A stretch of 64,000 bases of DNA, taken from assembly GCF_002157465.1 (NCBI RefSeq), contig NZ_NHOC01000002.1:186508-250507 (forward strand), written 5' to 3'. The translations under genes were made by a program, and so were the position numbers. Below are positions 8,401-16,491 of this stretch, piece after piece. Under the pieces are notes generated by a model. It was not told the DNA's origin. It saw only the letters and a program-made list of their open reading frames with translations, and did not search any database. Source of the stretch: Butyricicoccus porcorum (GTDB lineage: Bacteria; Bacillota; Clostridia; Oscillospirales; Butyricicoccaceae). Positions within the stretch are counted from its first letter, which is position 1. Each line of letters begins with the position of its first letter.

Positions 8401-9303
8401 TTACATGCGCTGTGCGATGGCGATGATTTCCTCTCTGGTCGCGAGGCCCTGCTTGTACGCGGTAGCACTGCCTGCGGCGAGACCCTTGGCAAAGCCGTCG
8501 ACCATGCTGTTGCGCTCGAGGTAGCCGGCGAGGAAGCCTGCGACCATGGCGTCGCCTGCGCCGATGGAATCGACGAGATCACCGGACGGTGCCGGAGCGG
8601 AGAAAACCTGACCCTCATCCGTGACGAGGATGGCACCTGCACTGCCCATGGAAACGAGTACGTTGCGCGCGCCCTCTTCCTGCAAGTGCTTGGCGCAGCC
8701 GACAATGTCATCGTAGTCGATCAGCGAGCGGCCGAACAGCTCACCGAGTTCGATCAGATTCGGCTTGATGAGGAACGGGTGATATGCGAGCGTGCGGCGC
8801 AGCAGGTTGCTGGAGGTGTCGACGACGACGCGGATCTTGTCGGTGTCAACGGCGTCGAGAATCTGCTCATACATATCCTGCGGCATGGAGCTGGGGATGC
8901 TGCCGGAGAGCACCAGCGTGTCGCCCGGCTTGAGGCGCTTGATATTCATCATAAACCGTTCACATTCTGAGATGGAAACCGCCGGCCCCATGCCGTTCAT
9001 TTCGGTTTCCGTCTCGTCCTGGAGCTTGATATTGATGCGGGAGAAGCCCTGCGGCAGACGGATGAACTCGGTCTTGCAGCCCAACTGCTGCATGCCGGAT
9101 TCGATCTGATCGCCGGTAAAGCCCGCAATGAATCCAAGCGCGATATTTTCAACACCCAGAGAAGTCAGGACGATCGAAACATTGACGCCCTTGCCGCCCA
9201 CACGGATCTCCTCGTAGTTGGTGCGGTTCAGCGTGCCGACTTCAAAATTCTTGATGCGGATGGTGTAGTCCAAAGACGGGTTAAAAGTAACAGTATAAAT
9301 CAT
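8401..9303 (-). CDS. fruK: 1-phosphofructokinase family hexose kinase
   Basis: PfkB-family sugar kinase of 300 residues that phosphorylates fructose 1-phosphate (or tagatose 6-phosphate) with ATP. The N-terminus IYTVTFNPSLDYTI, the GGKGVNVS loop near residue 37 and the C-terminal SIGAGDAMVAGFLAGY with catalytic Asp near 250 are family hallmarks. ATG at 9303. It stands alone: no fructose PTS gene or DeoR regulator is adjacent, so the substrate assignment (FruK rather than LacC) is by similarity only. A promoter and a short palindrome lie upstream. Confidence 0.85.
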   Translation of the reverse strand: MIYTVTFNPSLDYTIRIKNFEVGTLNRTNYEEIRVGGKGVNVSIVLTSLGVENIALGFIAGFTGDQIESGMQQLGCKTEFIRLPQGFSRINIKLQDETETEMNGMGPAVSISECERFMMNIKRLKPGDTLVLSGSIPSSMPQDMYEQILDAVDTDKIRVVVDTSSNLLRRTLAYHPFLIKPNLIELGELFGRSLIDYDDIVGCAKHLQEEGARNVLVSMGSAGAILVTDEGQVFSAPAPSGDLVDSIGAGDAMVAGFLAGYLERNSMVDGFAKGLAAGSATAYKQGLATREEIIAIAQRM

Positions 9304-9372
9304 GTGTTTTCCACCTCAATATTAGGATGTTGGTTGTGTTCTTCCGTTAAAAACGGGAGAGAAAACCGTTTG

Positions 9373-9386
9373 ATTCGCCCCCGAAT
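9373..9386. promoter_or_regulatory. Candidate operator in the fruK-like leader
   Basis: ATTCG-CCCC-CGAAT inverted repeat located 17 bases downstream of the -10 box of the minus-strand promoter. This is a natural position for a repressor, but the regulator is unknown. Confidence 0.35.
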
Positions 9387-9402
9387 AAAACGCTCTCTTT
9401 TA

Positions 9403-9430
9403 ATGATAAACGAATTTCACATAATGTCAA
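9403..9430 (-). promoter_or_regulatory. Promoter of the fruK-like gene
   Basis: On the minus strand TTGACA (9430-9425), 16-base spacer, TATCAT (9408-9403). The rest of the interval 9304-9573 shows no gene. Confidence 0.7.
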
Positions 9431-9573
9431 TCGATACAGGGCAACCTTCGCGCACAAAATGCCAGATAGAATTTTGTTCAAAATAACCAAAAATCGGAAT
9501 ATAATTCGCAATTTCGTTGCATATCGACGAAAAAAACGAATGCGGCGAGCAAAAATTCCGGAAAAACCGGCGC

Positions 9574-9605
9574 CGAAAAAAGAAAAAGACGGCCGGATGG
9601 CCGCC
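9574..9605 (-). terminator. Rho-independent terminator of the repeat-protein unit
   Basis: On the minus strand GGCGGCC (9605-9599) pairs with GGCCGTC (9594-9588) over a four-base loop and is followed by TTTTTCTTTTTT. Confidence 0.82.
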
Positions 9606-9611
9606 ATTCAT

Positions 9612-10463
9612 TCAGAAGTATTTGCGGAGTGAGGGAATATTGGCGCAGATGCTGTGATAGGTGGGGAAGTCGCGTGCAATGTGCGCAGCACAGCGCCGAC
9701 AGAATGCCTCCCGCAGCTCGGGATGCTGTGCCATCGCCTGCTTGAAGCCCCAGATGTGTGTAAACTCAGTCTGTGCGGGATGGAACAGATGTTCCGGCGA
9801 CGACAATGCATCGATCGGAACACCGTGTTCCCCGGCACACATGGCGAGCAGGCGTTGCTCGGCGAACACCATATAAATCAAGCCGTCGCGTCCGCGTGTG
9901 GCGTGGATAAAGTCAAACGCTTCGGACAGATAGGACTGGCGCAGGGCATCGCTGCCGAACCAGGTAAACGCCGTGTTGCAGGCGGGAGCCGTCCAGTCCC
10001 ACCCTGTCGGGAAGGAGTAGCGCGGAGACAGAGAAAAGGCGGACGGATCGGGATAAATATCCGGTGCGAGTTCCTCGCGGTGGATAACCGCGAGGGCGGA
10101 ATCCGTCAGTCTGTCGTGCAGATCTGACCAGACGATAAAATCTGTATCAATCATGGCACACGGTGCGGAAACCTGTGCGAGCGCATACAGCTTGCCCGCT
10201 GCCCAGAACGTCGAGGGATCAACGGTATACGGCACTTCGTCCAGTTCACAGGAAATGCCGCCATCCCAGACGGTCTCGAGGCCGAGCGAGCGGTAATACC
10301 GCGCGCCAACGCGGTCAGTAATCATACGGATGCTGCCGTTTTTCTGCTGCCAGGTCAGTGCGGAAAGGATGGTTGTCAGCAGCTCAAAGTCCGCAACATC
10401 ATACGGCCGTCCCGGATGCTGCATGGCATAGGGACGCGTCCAGTTCGAGGCAAACGCACGCAT
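9612..10463 (-). CDS. Glycosyltransferase-like protein (DUF6734-type)
   Basis: Cytoplasmic-looking protein of 283 residues without signal peptide or membrane segment. CAMIDTDFIVWSDL around residue 110 looks like the DxD nucleotide-sugar site of GT-A glycosyltransferases, and the spacing of the surrounding blocks (YDVADFELLTTILS, PACNTAFTWFGSD) recalls the DUF6734 family; that family name is from memory and should be verified. The ATG at 10463 overlaps the stop codon of the upstream repeat-protein gene (TGATG), so both are translated as a coupled pair. The likely job, by context, is modification of the Ser/Thr/Tyr-rich repeats of that neighbour; this is inference. Confidence 0.6.
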   Translation of the reverse strand: MRAFASNWTRPYAMQHPGRPYDVADFELLTTILSALTWQQKNGSIRMITDRVGARYYRSLGLETVWDGGISCELDEVPYTVDPSTFWAAGKLYALAQVSAPCAMIDTDFIVWSDLHDRLTDSALAVIHREELAPDIYPDPSAFSLSPRYSFPTGWDWTAPACNTAFTWFGSDALRQSYLSEAFDFIHATRGRDGLIYMVFAEQRLLAMCAGEHGVPIDALSSPEHLFHPAQTEFTHIWGFKQAMAQHPELREAFCRRCAAHIARDFPTYHSICANIPSLRKYF

Positions 10464-11239
10464 CAGATCAGATTCAGGCCGTAGCCGCCGGCATCGATAC
10501 CCCAGAGGAAGCTGCCCATATATGGCTTGTCCGCGACTTCCAGTGCTTCCGGCGGACAGAAGGTATCGCCGGGAACAGGTTCCTCCTGTATCGGCATGCG
10601 CAGCGCACCGGACGACAGGCGATAGGAGCCGGAAGTCAGCCGGAACGAGCCGGACGAACGGCGGAACGAGCCGGAGGATACACGGTACTCATATTCATGT
10701 TGATGCCGGTGCAAACCGCTGGAAAGCCGATAAAAGCCGGACGATATGCGATAGGAACCGGAAGTGAGCCGATACGAGCCGGAGGTCAGGCGGTAGGAGC
10801 CGGACGACAGACGGTAGGAACCGGAGGTACGGTATGATCCGGAGCCGCAGCGCACCAGCATCGGCGCGCCGAGCAGAATACGGAACTCATTCTCACAGAC
10901 CGTCTCATTGGTCGGGATATATTCGTAATATTCGCCATTTTCAACCGTATATGGCACAAAGACAGCAGTTTCAGGGCGGTATTCCGCCTGCCGATCCGCT
11001 TCAAAGGCCTGTGCAGCCATTTGGCGGAGATCCTGCGGGACGCTGAACGGATCGCTCGCCACAGCGGTATCCGCTTCCGGCGATGCGGCAGGCGCAGCCG
11101 TATCAGCTTCCGGTGATACTTCAGGTGCGGCGGCCGTGTGCTTTTCGTAGCTGTCTTTATCCATAACAGCGCCGTTTAGTACATAGAGGCCATCATAGTA
11201 CTCAGAGACCTGCGGGATATGGGCGGTATGATCGGACAT
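10463..11239 (-). CDS. Heptad-repeat protein with SGSYRLS units (unknown function)
   Basis: Protein of 258 residues I do not recognise. Residues about 1-120 hold an Ala/Pro/Glu-rich linker and VFVPYTVENGEYYEYIP. Residues about 132-213 contain eleven units of the type SGSYR[LIT][ST], mostly seven residues apart, interrupted once by a His/Tyr-rich stretch (HRHQHEYEYRVS). The C-terminal 45 residues (PGDTFCPPEALEVADKP) are non-repetitive. There is no signal peptide or membrane segment. Regular alternation of small, aromatic and arginine residues suggests stacked beta-strands or a display scaffold whose serines or tyrosines are modified. ATG 11239 has AAAGGAG upstream. It is the first gene of a two-gene unit. 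Confidence 0.7.
   Translation of the reverse strand: MSDHTAHIPQVSEYYDGLYVLNGAVMDKDSYEKHTAAAPEVSPEADTAAPAASPEADTAVASDPFSVPQDLRQMAAQAFEADRQAEYRPETAVFVPYTVENGEYYEYIPTNETVCENEFRILLGAPMLVRCGSGSYRTSGSYRLSSGSYRLTSGSYRLTSGSYRISSGFYRLSSGLHRHQHEYEYRVSSGSFRRSSGSFRLTSGSYRLSSGALRMPIQEEPVPGDTFCPPEALEVADKPYMGSFLWGIDAGGYGLNLI
10608..10846 (-). repeat. 21-bp coding tandem repeats of the SGSYR array
   Basis: Roughly eleven imperfect in-frame units of 21 bases (the first is 18) encode the SGSYR-type repeats. Synonymous positions differ between units, so the amino-acid pattern rather than the DNA is what is conserved. Confidence 0.8.
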
Positions 11240-11280
11240 ATCGGAACACTCCTTTCTGGGGAAAACGGAATTATACGCTT

Positions 11281-11309
11281 ATTATAGGGGAAAAGAAACA
11301 AAAGAACAA
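11281..11309 (-). promoter_or_regulatory. Promoter of the repeat-protein unit
   Basis: On the minus strand TTGTTC (11309-11304), 17-base spacer, TATAAT (11286-11281). A second TATAAT lies 12 bases further downstream. Confidence 0.6.
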
Positions 11310-11342
11310 GAGGGAATTGCAGGCATAGGAGTAAAAACGACG

Positions 11343-11388
11343 AAAAAGTCTATCATATTGCACATTGTGTGCATATTTGCACATGATA
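11343..11388 (-). terminator. Possible terminator of the DEAD-box helicase gene
   Basis: On the minus strand TATCATGTGCA pairs with TGCAATATGATA around an inner TGCACA/TGTGCA hairpin, followed by a five-T run. The stem is AT-rich and imperfect. Confidence 0.4.
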
Positions 11389-11416
11389 CGATGCATTTTA
11401 GACACAACGTAAGAAA

Positions 11417-13204
11417 TCAGTGTGAATGTCCTGCTTTTTTCCGGCGGGCAGGACTGCGGGAGGGAAGACGGCGATGGTTTTCTGCGGGGCGTTTGCCGCG
11501 GGAAGACGGTTTTTCCGCATTGCTTCGGCGGCTGCCCTGAGAGGCTGCCTTTGGATTCTTCGAGTCATACAGGCGCACATCCACCTTGTGTCCACCGATT
11601 TTTGTGCCGGAAACCTTCTGGATAATGACATTTTTGTATTTGCTCGGCACTTCGACGAGGCTGTATTCGCCATAGCAGTAGATTTTCTGAATCTGCTTGC
11701 CCGGAATGCGGGTCGCCTCTGCAATCGCTGCGACGATGTGATTCGGTGCGACGCGCTGATAGCGTCCGACACTGAAGCGCAGGCGGATATAGCCTTCCGG
11801 CGGGGGCGGCAGCGGGCTGCCACTCTGCTTTCCGCCGACCGGACGCGGGATTGCCAGAACCGGAACATCGGTCATCTCGCGCTGGAGCAGCAGCTCCATC
11901 ATGCTTTCTGCCAGCTTTTCCGGGCTGTAGCCCTCTTCCATCAGCTCGACGATGAGCGGATTGCAGTCGGAGGAGCCGGGCTTTTGCAGCTGTCCGCGGA
12001 TTTCCGCAACCAGCTCGTCCTTTTTGCGGTCAATGATATCCTGCGTGCAGGGCAGCGGCTTGTGCGCAATCGGCGCGCCGATGAAGCGGGAAATATCGCG
12101 CACCTGGAACACCTGACGGCGTCCGGCGGCGAGTGTATAGGACATGCCGGATTTGCCCGCACGGCCGGTTCTGCCGATGCGGTGGATATAATATTCATAA
12201 TCCTGCGGAATGTCGAAGTTGTAAACCGCGTCCACATCGTCGACATCGATGCCGCGCGCGGCGACATCAGTCGCAATCAGGATCGGCGTGCGGCCGGACT
12301 TGAATGCCTGCATAACCGCGGTACGCGCTTCCTGTTTCATATCGCCGTGCAGCATGGAGCAATGGAAGCCGTGCTCACTGAGATAACGGTTGAGCTCCTC
12401 GACCATCTTCTTGGTATTGCAGAAGATGATGGACAGCTTCGGCTCGTGCGTGTGCAGCAGCAGCGCGAGTGCGTCCATCTTGCTGCCAAGCGGCACCTCA
12501 TAGTAATACTGCTCGATGGTATCCATCGTGCGTTCCGGGCCGGATTGGGTTTCGATCATCAGCGGGTCGTGCTGGTACTGGTCGGTGATGTCCAGAATCG
12601 CCTGCGGCATGGTCGCGGAGAACAGCAGAGTCTGGTGTCCGTCCGGCATATACGACAAAATGCTCTCAATATCCTCGCGGAAGCCCATGTTCAGCATTTC
12701 ATCTGCCTCATCCAGGACAACCATGGAAAGATTGTCCAGCTTCAGCGTGTGGCGGTGGATGTGGTCCATGATGCGTCCCGGCGTGCCGATGACAATTTCT
12801 GCACCGCGGCGCAGCTGGGGAATCTGGTTCTGAATCGGCTGGCCGCCGTACAGTGCAACCGCGCGGATGGCCTGGGTATAGCGTGTCAGCTTGCGGATTT
12901 CATCACATGCCTGCATGGCGAGCTCGCGTGTCGGGCACAGCACGAGAACCTGTGTTTCCCGGCAGTCGGCATGGCGCAGGCAGCGTTCCACTGCGGGAAC
13001 GCCGAACGCCATCGTCTTACCTGTACCGGTATGTGAGCGGCCGATGATGTCGCCGCCGGACAGGACTGCGGGGATGGCGCGCGCCTGAATTTCAGTCGGC
13101 TGTTCAAAGCCCATTTCACCGATGGCACGCAGGACAGCCGGGGAAAGGCCCAGTTGGTCAAAGGTAACGGCAGTTTCTGCCGCTTCATTTGTGTGAGTAG
13201 ACAA
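11417..13204 (-). CDS. DEAD-box ATP-dependent RNA helicase
   Basis: RNA helicase of 595 residues that unwinds RNA duplexes in ribosome assembly or mRNA turnover, commonly needed in the cold. Motifs in order: Q motif and FEQPTEIQ, SHTGTGKT (Walker A), PTRELA, DEAD (VVLDEADEMLNMGF), SAT, ATDVAARGID and HRIGRTGRAGKSG. A C-terminal DbpA-type RNA-binding domain (RLRFSVGRYQRVAPNHIVAAI) at about 475-555 is followed by a basic Lys/Arg/Ser tail. Overall it resembles CshA/DeaD. Start is TTG at 13204 with AGGAGG six bases upstream; no other start fits. Its promoter directly abuts a hairpin with a U tract. Confidence 0.93.
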   Translation of the reverse strand: MSTHTNEAAETAVTFDQLGLSPAVLRAIGEMGFEQPTEIQARAIPAVLSGGDIIGRSHTGTGKTMAFGVPAVERCLRHADCRETQVLVLCPTRELAMQACDEIRKLTRYTQAIRAVALYGGQPIQNQIPQLRRGAEIVIGTPGRIMDHIHRHTLKLDNLSMVVLDEADEMLNMGFREDIESILSYMPDGHQTLLFSATMPQAILDITDQYQHDPLMIETQSGPERTMDTIEQYYYEVPLGSKMDALALLLHTHEPKLSIIFCNTKKMVEELNRYLSEHGFHCSMLHGDMKQEARTAVMQAFKSGRTPILIATDVAARGIDVDDVDAVYNFDIPQDYEYYIHRIGRTGRAGKSGMSYTLAAGRRQVFQVRDISRFIGAPIAHKPLPCTQDIIDRKKDELVAEIRGQLQKPGSSDCNPLIVELMEEGYSPEKLAESMMELLLQREMTDVPVLAIPRPVGGKQSGSPLPPPPEGYIRLRFSVGRYQRVAPNHIVAAIAEATRIPGKQIQKIYCYGEYSLVEVPSKYKNVIIQKVSGTKIGGHKVDVRLYDSKNPKAASQGSRRSNAEKPSSRGKRPAENHRRLPSRSPARRKKAGHSH

Positions 13205-13253
13205 AATATTCCTCCTATAAACAGTTCAATCGAAAAATTGAATCAAATTAAGC

Positions 13254-13285
13254 AAAAAGAAAAGGCAGGAAGAGCTTCCCTGCCT
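13254..13285 (-). terminator. 5'-leader hairpin plus U-tract before the helicase gene
   Basis: On the minus strand AGGCAGG (13285-13279) pairs with CCTGCCT (13269-13263), extended inward by GAAG/CTTC with minor asymmetry, followed by TTTTCTTTTT. It lies between the promoter and the TTG start, so it can act as an attenuator, or as a stabilising 5' stem. Confidence 0.65.
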
Positions 13286-13290
13286 ATTTC

Positions 13291-13319
13291 AGTATATGCT
13301 TTTTTTGCACAATAGTCAA
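13291..13319 (-). promoter_or_regulatory. Promoter of the DEAD-box helicase gene
   Basis: On the minus strand TTGACT (13319-13314), 17-base spacer, TATACT (13296-13291). The predicted start is about 13284, at the base of the leader hairpin. Confidence 0.75.
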
Positions 13320-13412
13320 ATAAATTGTTTCATCTGGTTACAGAAATGACGTTTTTCATAGATTCCACGAGGACAGAGGTGCAGAATCCATGAATCCTGC
13401 TCCATTGATATG

Positions 13413-13444
13413 AAAAAACGCCCGGCCTGTGGACAGACCGGGCG
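13413..13444 (-). terminator. Rho-independent terminator of fabD
   Basis: On the minus strand CGCCCGGTCTGT (13444-13433) pairs with ACAGGCCGGGCG (13430-13419), with one G-U pair, and is followed by six T residues. Confidence 0.9.
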
Positions 13445-13463
13445 CAGGTATGTATGATTGCAG

Positions 13464-14375
13464 TTATTCGGTGACCGCGGTGACATCGTCCATTGTTTCG
13501 ACGACGCGGCAGGTCAGGTCGCGGGAGATGCGGCGCGCAAAGCCGGTCAACGTCTTGCCGATGCCGATTTCCAGCGCGTTTGTATGTCCATCCGCCATCA
13601 TATTCTGTACGAGATGTTTCCAGCGAACCGGGGAGACCATATGGCGCTCCAGATATTCCGGATACTGCGGCACATCCAGCAGCTCGCCTGTGACATTGGT
13701 GTACAGCGGGATTTCCGGAGCATGGAATGTCAGGTCCTCGGCGAAGGTGCGCAGCTGTGCAGCAGCGGATTCCATCATCGGCGTATGGAATGCGCCGGAA
13801 ACTGCCAGCGGCACGGCACGGCGCGCGCCGGCCTCCTTGCAGGCGGCAGCGGCAGCGGTGACCGCTTCACGTTCTCCTGCGATGACCAGCTGGCCGTCGC
13901 AGTTGTAGTTGACCGGCAGGACAATCCCCTCGATCTGTGCGCAAATCTGCTCGACCGTTGCATCGTCCAGTCCGAGTACGGCAGCCATGCAGCCATCGGT
14001 GCTGTCCGCTGCCTGCTGCATCAGCTCACCGCGGCGCTGTACCAGACGGATGGCATCCTCGAGCGACAGCACGCCGGATGCTGCCAGTGCGGTATATTCA
14101 CCGAGAGAGAAGCCCGCGCAGGCATCTATCTGTACACCGCGCTCGCGCAGGGCTGCGAGACCCGCCATCGAACAGGTAAAGATGGCAATCTGGCTGTTTA
14201 CTGTGCGCGACAGCTCTTCCTTATCACTGCGGAAACAGAGGTCGGAAACAGAGTAACCGACAATTTCACTGGCGCGGTCGAAAATATTACGTGCCGCCGC
14301 GCTGTTGTCGTACAGGGAATGTCCCATGTCAGGGTGCTGTGCACCCTGACCGGGGAAAAAAGCGGTACAAATCAT
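13464..14375 (-). CDS. fabD: Malonyl-CoA:ACP transacylase
   Basis: FabD moves malonyl groups from CoA to acyl carrier protein, supplying the extender unit for type II fatty-acid synthesis. The 303-residue product begins with AFFPGQGAQHPDMG, has the nucleophile serine in GFSLGEYTAL near residue 95, a conserved arginine about 25 residues later (RRGELMQQAA), and the catalytic histidine in AFHTPMM near 195. Length is normal. ATG 14375 has GGAGG upstream. Unlike the usual fabH-acpP-fabK-fabD-fabG order, it is transcribed divergently from the rest of the fatty-acid operon with a shared control region. Confidence 0.95.
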   Translation of the reverse strand: MICTAFFPGQGAQHPDMGHSLYDNSAAARNIFDRASEIVGYSVSDLCFRSDKEELSRTVNSQIAIFTCSMAGLAALRERGVQIDACAGFSLGEYTALAASGVLSLEDAIRLVQRRGELMQQAADSTDGCMAAVLGLDDATVEQICAQIEGIVLPVNYNCDGQLVIAGEREAVTAAAAACKEAGARRAVPLAVSGAFHTPMMESAAAQLRTFAEDLTFHAPEIPLYTNVTGELLDVPQYPEYLERHMVSPVRWKHLVQNMMADGHTNALEIGIGKTLTGFARRISRDLTCRVVETMDDVTAVTE

Positions 14376-14413
14376 AGGAAATAACCTCCATGCTAAATTA
14401 TAGATGTCTGATA

Positions 14414-14429
14414 TTAGATAATTTTCTAA
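14414..14429. promoter_or_regulatory. Palindromic candidate operator between fabD and fabH
   Basis: TTAGA-N6-TCTAA lies eight bases upstream of the fabH -35 box and in the fabD promoter region. The position fits a lipid-synthesis regulator such as FapR or FabT, but the sequence is not a clear match to either consensus. Confidence 0.4.
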
Positions 14430-14436
14430 AAAATGA

Positions 14437-14465
14437 TTGACAACTTAACTGCCATAAATTATAAT
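14437..14465 (+). promoter_or_regulatory. Consensus promoter of the fab/acc operon
   Basis: TTGACA at 14437-14442, exactly 17 bases, TATAAT at 14460-14465: a perfect match to the housekeeping consensus, in front of the ten-gene operon starting with fabH. Confidence 0.9.
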
Positions 14466-14517
14466 AGGCTTCGATAAGTTTGTCAATCTAAACATTTATC
14501 TGGCAAAATAAAATCGG

Positions 14518-15507
14518 ATGGGAGTGATCGCAATCGGCAGCAGAATTACGGGAACAGGCAGCTTTCTGCCGGAAACACGCCTGACCAATCAGATGCTGGA
14601 ACAGATGGTGGACACATCGGACGAATGGATTGTGCAGCGCACCGGCATCCGCGAGCGGCGCGTTGCCGTGGACATGCAGGCGATTGATGTGGCGCTGCCC
14701 GCAGCACAGCGGGCTTTGGACGACGCCGGACGAAAGGCGGAGGACATCGACCTGATTATCGCCTGTACGGTGACCCCGGACAGCTTCACGCCGACGCTCA
14801 GCTGCGCGTTGCAGGACAGGCTCGGTGCAGCGCATGCGTTTGCGTTTGACCTGTCGGCGGCGTGCTCCGGCTTCGTATATGCGACCGACGTTGCGGACAG
14901 CTATCTGCGCTGCGGCAAGGCAAAATGTGTGCTCGTTGTGTGTGCGGAGGTGCTCAGCCACCTGATCGATTACACCGACCGCACGGTCTGCTGCCTGTTC
15001 GGCGATGGTGCGGGTGCTGCGGTGTACGAATGGAGTGACGCGGAAGACGGCATTCTGGGAACCTATATGCGCTCGGACGGCAAAAACGGCAATGCGCTGT
15101 TTGCGCCGGCTTTTGCAGCAGAGAACCCGCTTGCCATGCCGCGCGAAGCCAACACAAACCATTACCTGCACATGGACGGCAAGACCGTATTCCGCTTTAC
15201 CGCGCGTGCGGTGCCGGATGCCATTGACGGCGTACTGCACCGGGCAGGCATGGATATCTCACAGGTGGACTGGATCGTGCCGCATCAGGCGAACATGCGC
15301 ATTCTGGATATGGTCATTCGCCGCTACGGACTGCCGGCCGAGAAGGTATTCAGCAATCTCGACCGCGTGGGCAATACGTCCAGCGCGTCTGTACCCATCT
15401 GTCTGGATGAAATGCGGCGGCAGGGATTGCTGAAGGACGGACAGACCGCGATTTTTGTCGGCTTCGGCGGCGGCCTGACCTATGGCGCTGTGCTCATCCG
15501 CCTGTAA
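14518..15507 (+). CDS. fabH: Beta-ketoacyl-ACP synthase III
   Basis: FabH starts fatty-acid chains by condensing acetyl-CoA or another short acyl-CoA with malonyl-ACP. The 329-residue product has the full triad: Cys116 in LSAACSGFVY, His256 in VPHQANMRI and Asn286 in VGNTSSASVP, plus the C-terminal GFGGGLTYGAVLI. The ATG at 14518 has a poor ribosome site; a GTG two codons on is an alternative. It is the first gene of the operon that continues to acpP at 22684. Confidence 0.96.
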   Translation: MGVIAIGSRITGTGSFLPETRLTNQMLEQMVDTSDEWIVQRTGIRERRVAVDMQAIDVALPAAQRALDDAGRKAEDIDLIIACTVTPDSFTPTLSCALQDRLGAAHAFAFDLSAACSGFVYATDVADSYLRCGKAKCVLVVCAEVLSHLIDYTDRTVCCLFGDGAGAAVYEWSDAEDGILGTYMRSDGKNGNALFAPAFAAENPLAMPREANTNHYLHMDGKTVFRFTARAVPDAIDGVLHRAGMDISQVDWIVPHQANMRILDMVIRRYGLPAEKVFSNLDRVGNTSSASVPICLDEMRRQGLLKDGQTAIFVGFGGGLTYGAVLIRL

Positions 15508-15526
15508 TGAGGAAAGAGGACAATAT

Positions 15527-16489
15527 ATGCGTACAAAAATTACAGAGTTATTGAATATCCGCTATCCGGTCTTTCAGGGCGCGATGGCGTGGATTGCAGA
15601 TGGAAAGCTCGCAGCAGCGGTGTCCAATGCGGGCGGTCTGGGCATTATTGCAGGCGGCGCAGCGCCGGTTGAAGTAATCCGCGACGAAGTGCGCACCGCA
15701 AAATCGCTGACGGATAAGCCGTTTGCACTCAACATCATGTTGCTCAGCCCGACGGCGGACGACATTGCACAGCTCGTCATTGATGAGGGCGTGCCGGTTG
15801 TCACGACGGGTGCAGGGTCTCCGGCGAAGTACATGAAGCAGTGGAAGGAAGCCGGTGTCAAGGTTATTCCGGTCATCGCGTCGGTGGCGTACGCCAAGCG
15901 CATGGAGCGCGTCGGCGCGGATGCCGTCATTGCCGAAGGCATGGAGTCCGGTGGACATATCGGCGAGACTACGACGATGGCACTGCTGCCGCAGGTAGTC
16001 GATGCCGTAAACATTCCGGTCATTGCCGCAGGCGGCATTGCGGACGGCCGTGGACTGGCTGCCGCACGCATCATGGGCGCGGAGGGCGTCCAGTGCGGCA
16101 CCGTGTTCCTGTCGGCAGAAGAATGTAGCATTGCACCGAAATATAAAGACCTGATTTATAAGGCGAGCGATATTTCCACCGTTGTGACCGGCAAGGCGTC
16201 CGGCCATCCGGTGCGCTCGCTCAAGACGCCGCTGTCCCGCAAGCTCATGGAGATGGAAGGACACATCGAGACGCGCACGCTGGAGGAAATCGAGGCGATG
16301 ACCGCCGGTTCGCTGCGCAAGGCAGTACAGGACGGCAATTTTGAGGAAGGCACCTTCATGTCCGGTCAGATTGCGGGTATGGTAAATCATCCCTCAACCT
16401 GTTATGATATTATCAAAACGATGGTGCAGGACGCTGACGCACTGCTGCGCGGCGCACCGGCACTGTCCGGAGATGAAGGAGTCGATTGA
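15527..16489 (+). CDS. fabK: Enoyl-ACP reductase II (FabK)
   Basis: FMN-dependent enoyl-ACP reductase that completes each elongation cycle; FabK enzymes are typically insensitive to triclosan. The 320-residue product starts RTKITELLNIRYPVFQGAMAW and carries GGLGIIAGG, VIAEGMESGGHIGETTT with the catalytic His, and AAGGIADGRG. The frame is open further upstream into fabH, but the ATG at 15527 preceded by GAGGAAAGAGGA gives the canonical N-terminus. No fabI or fabL is seen, so this is probably the main enoyl reductase. Confidence 0.93.
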   Translation: MRTKITELLNIRYPVFQGAMAWIADGKLAAAVSNAGGLGIIAGGAAPVEVIRDEVRTAKSLTDKPFALNIMLLSPTADDIAQLVIDEGVPVVTTGAGSPAKYMKQWKEAGVKVIPVIASVAYAKRMERVGADAVIAEGMESGGHIGETTTMALLPQVVDAVNIPVIAAGGIADGRGLAAARIMGAEGVQCGTVFLSAEECSIAPKYKDLIYKASDISTVVTGKASGHPVRSLKTPLSRKLMEMEGHIETRTLEEIEAMTAGSLRKAVQDGNFEEGTFMSGQIAGMVNHPSTCYDIIKTMVQDADALLRGAPALSGDEGVD

Positions 16490-16491
16490 TT

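Noticed and set aside
10608-10846. CRISPR array, suggested by regular 21-bp repeats
   Set aside because: Repeats are contiguous, imperfect, in frame and without unique spacers; they encode the SGSYR protein repeats.
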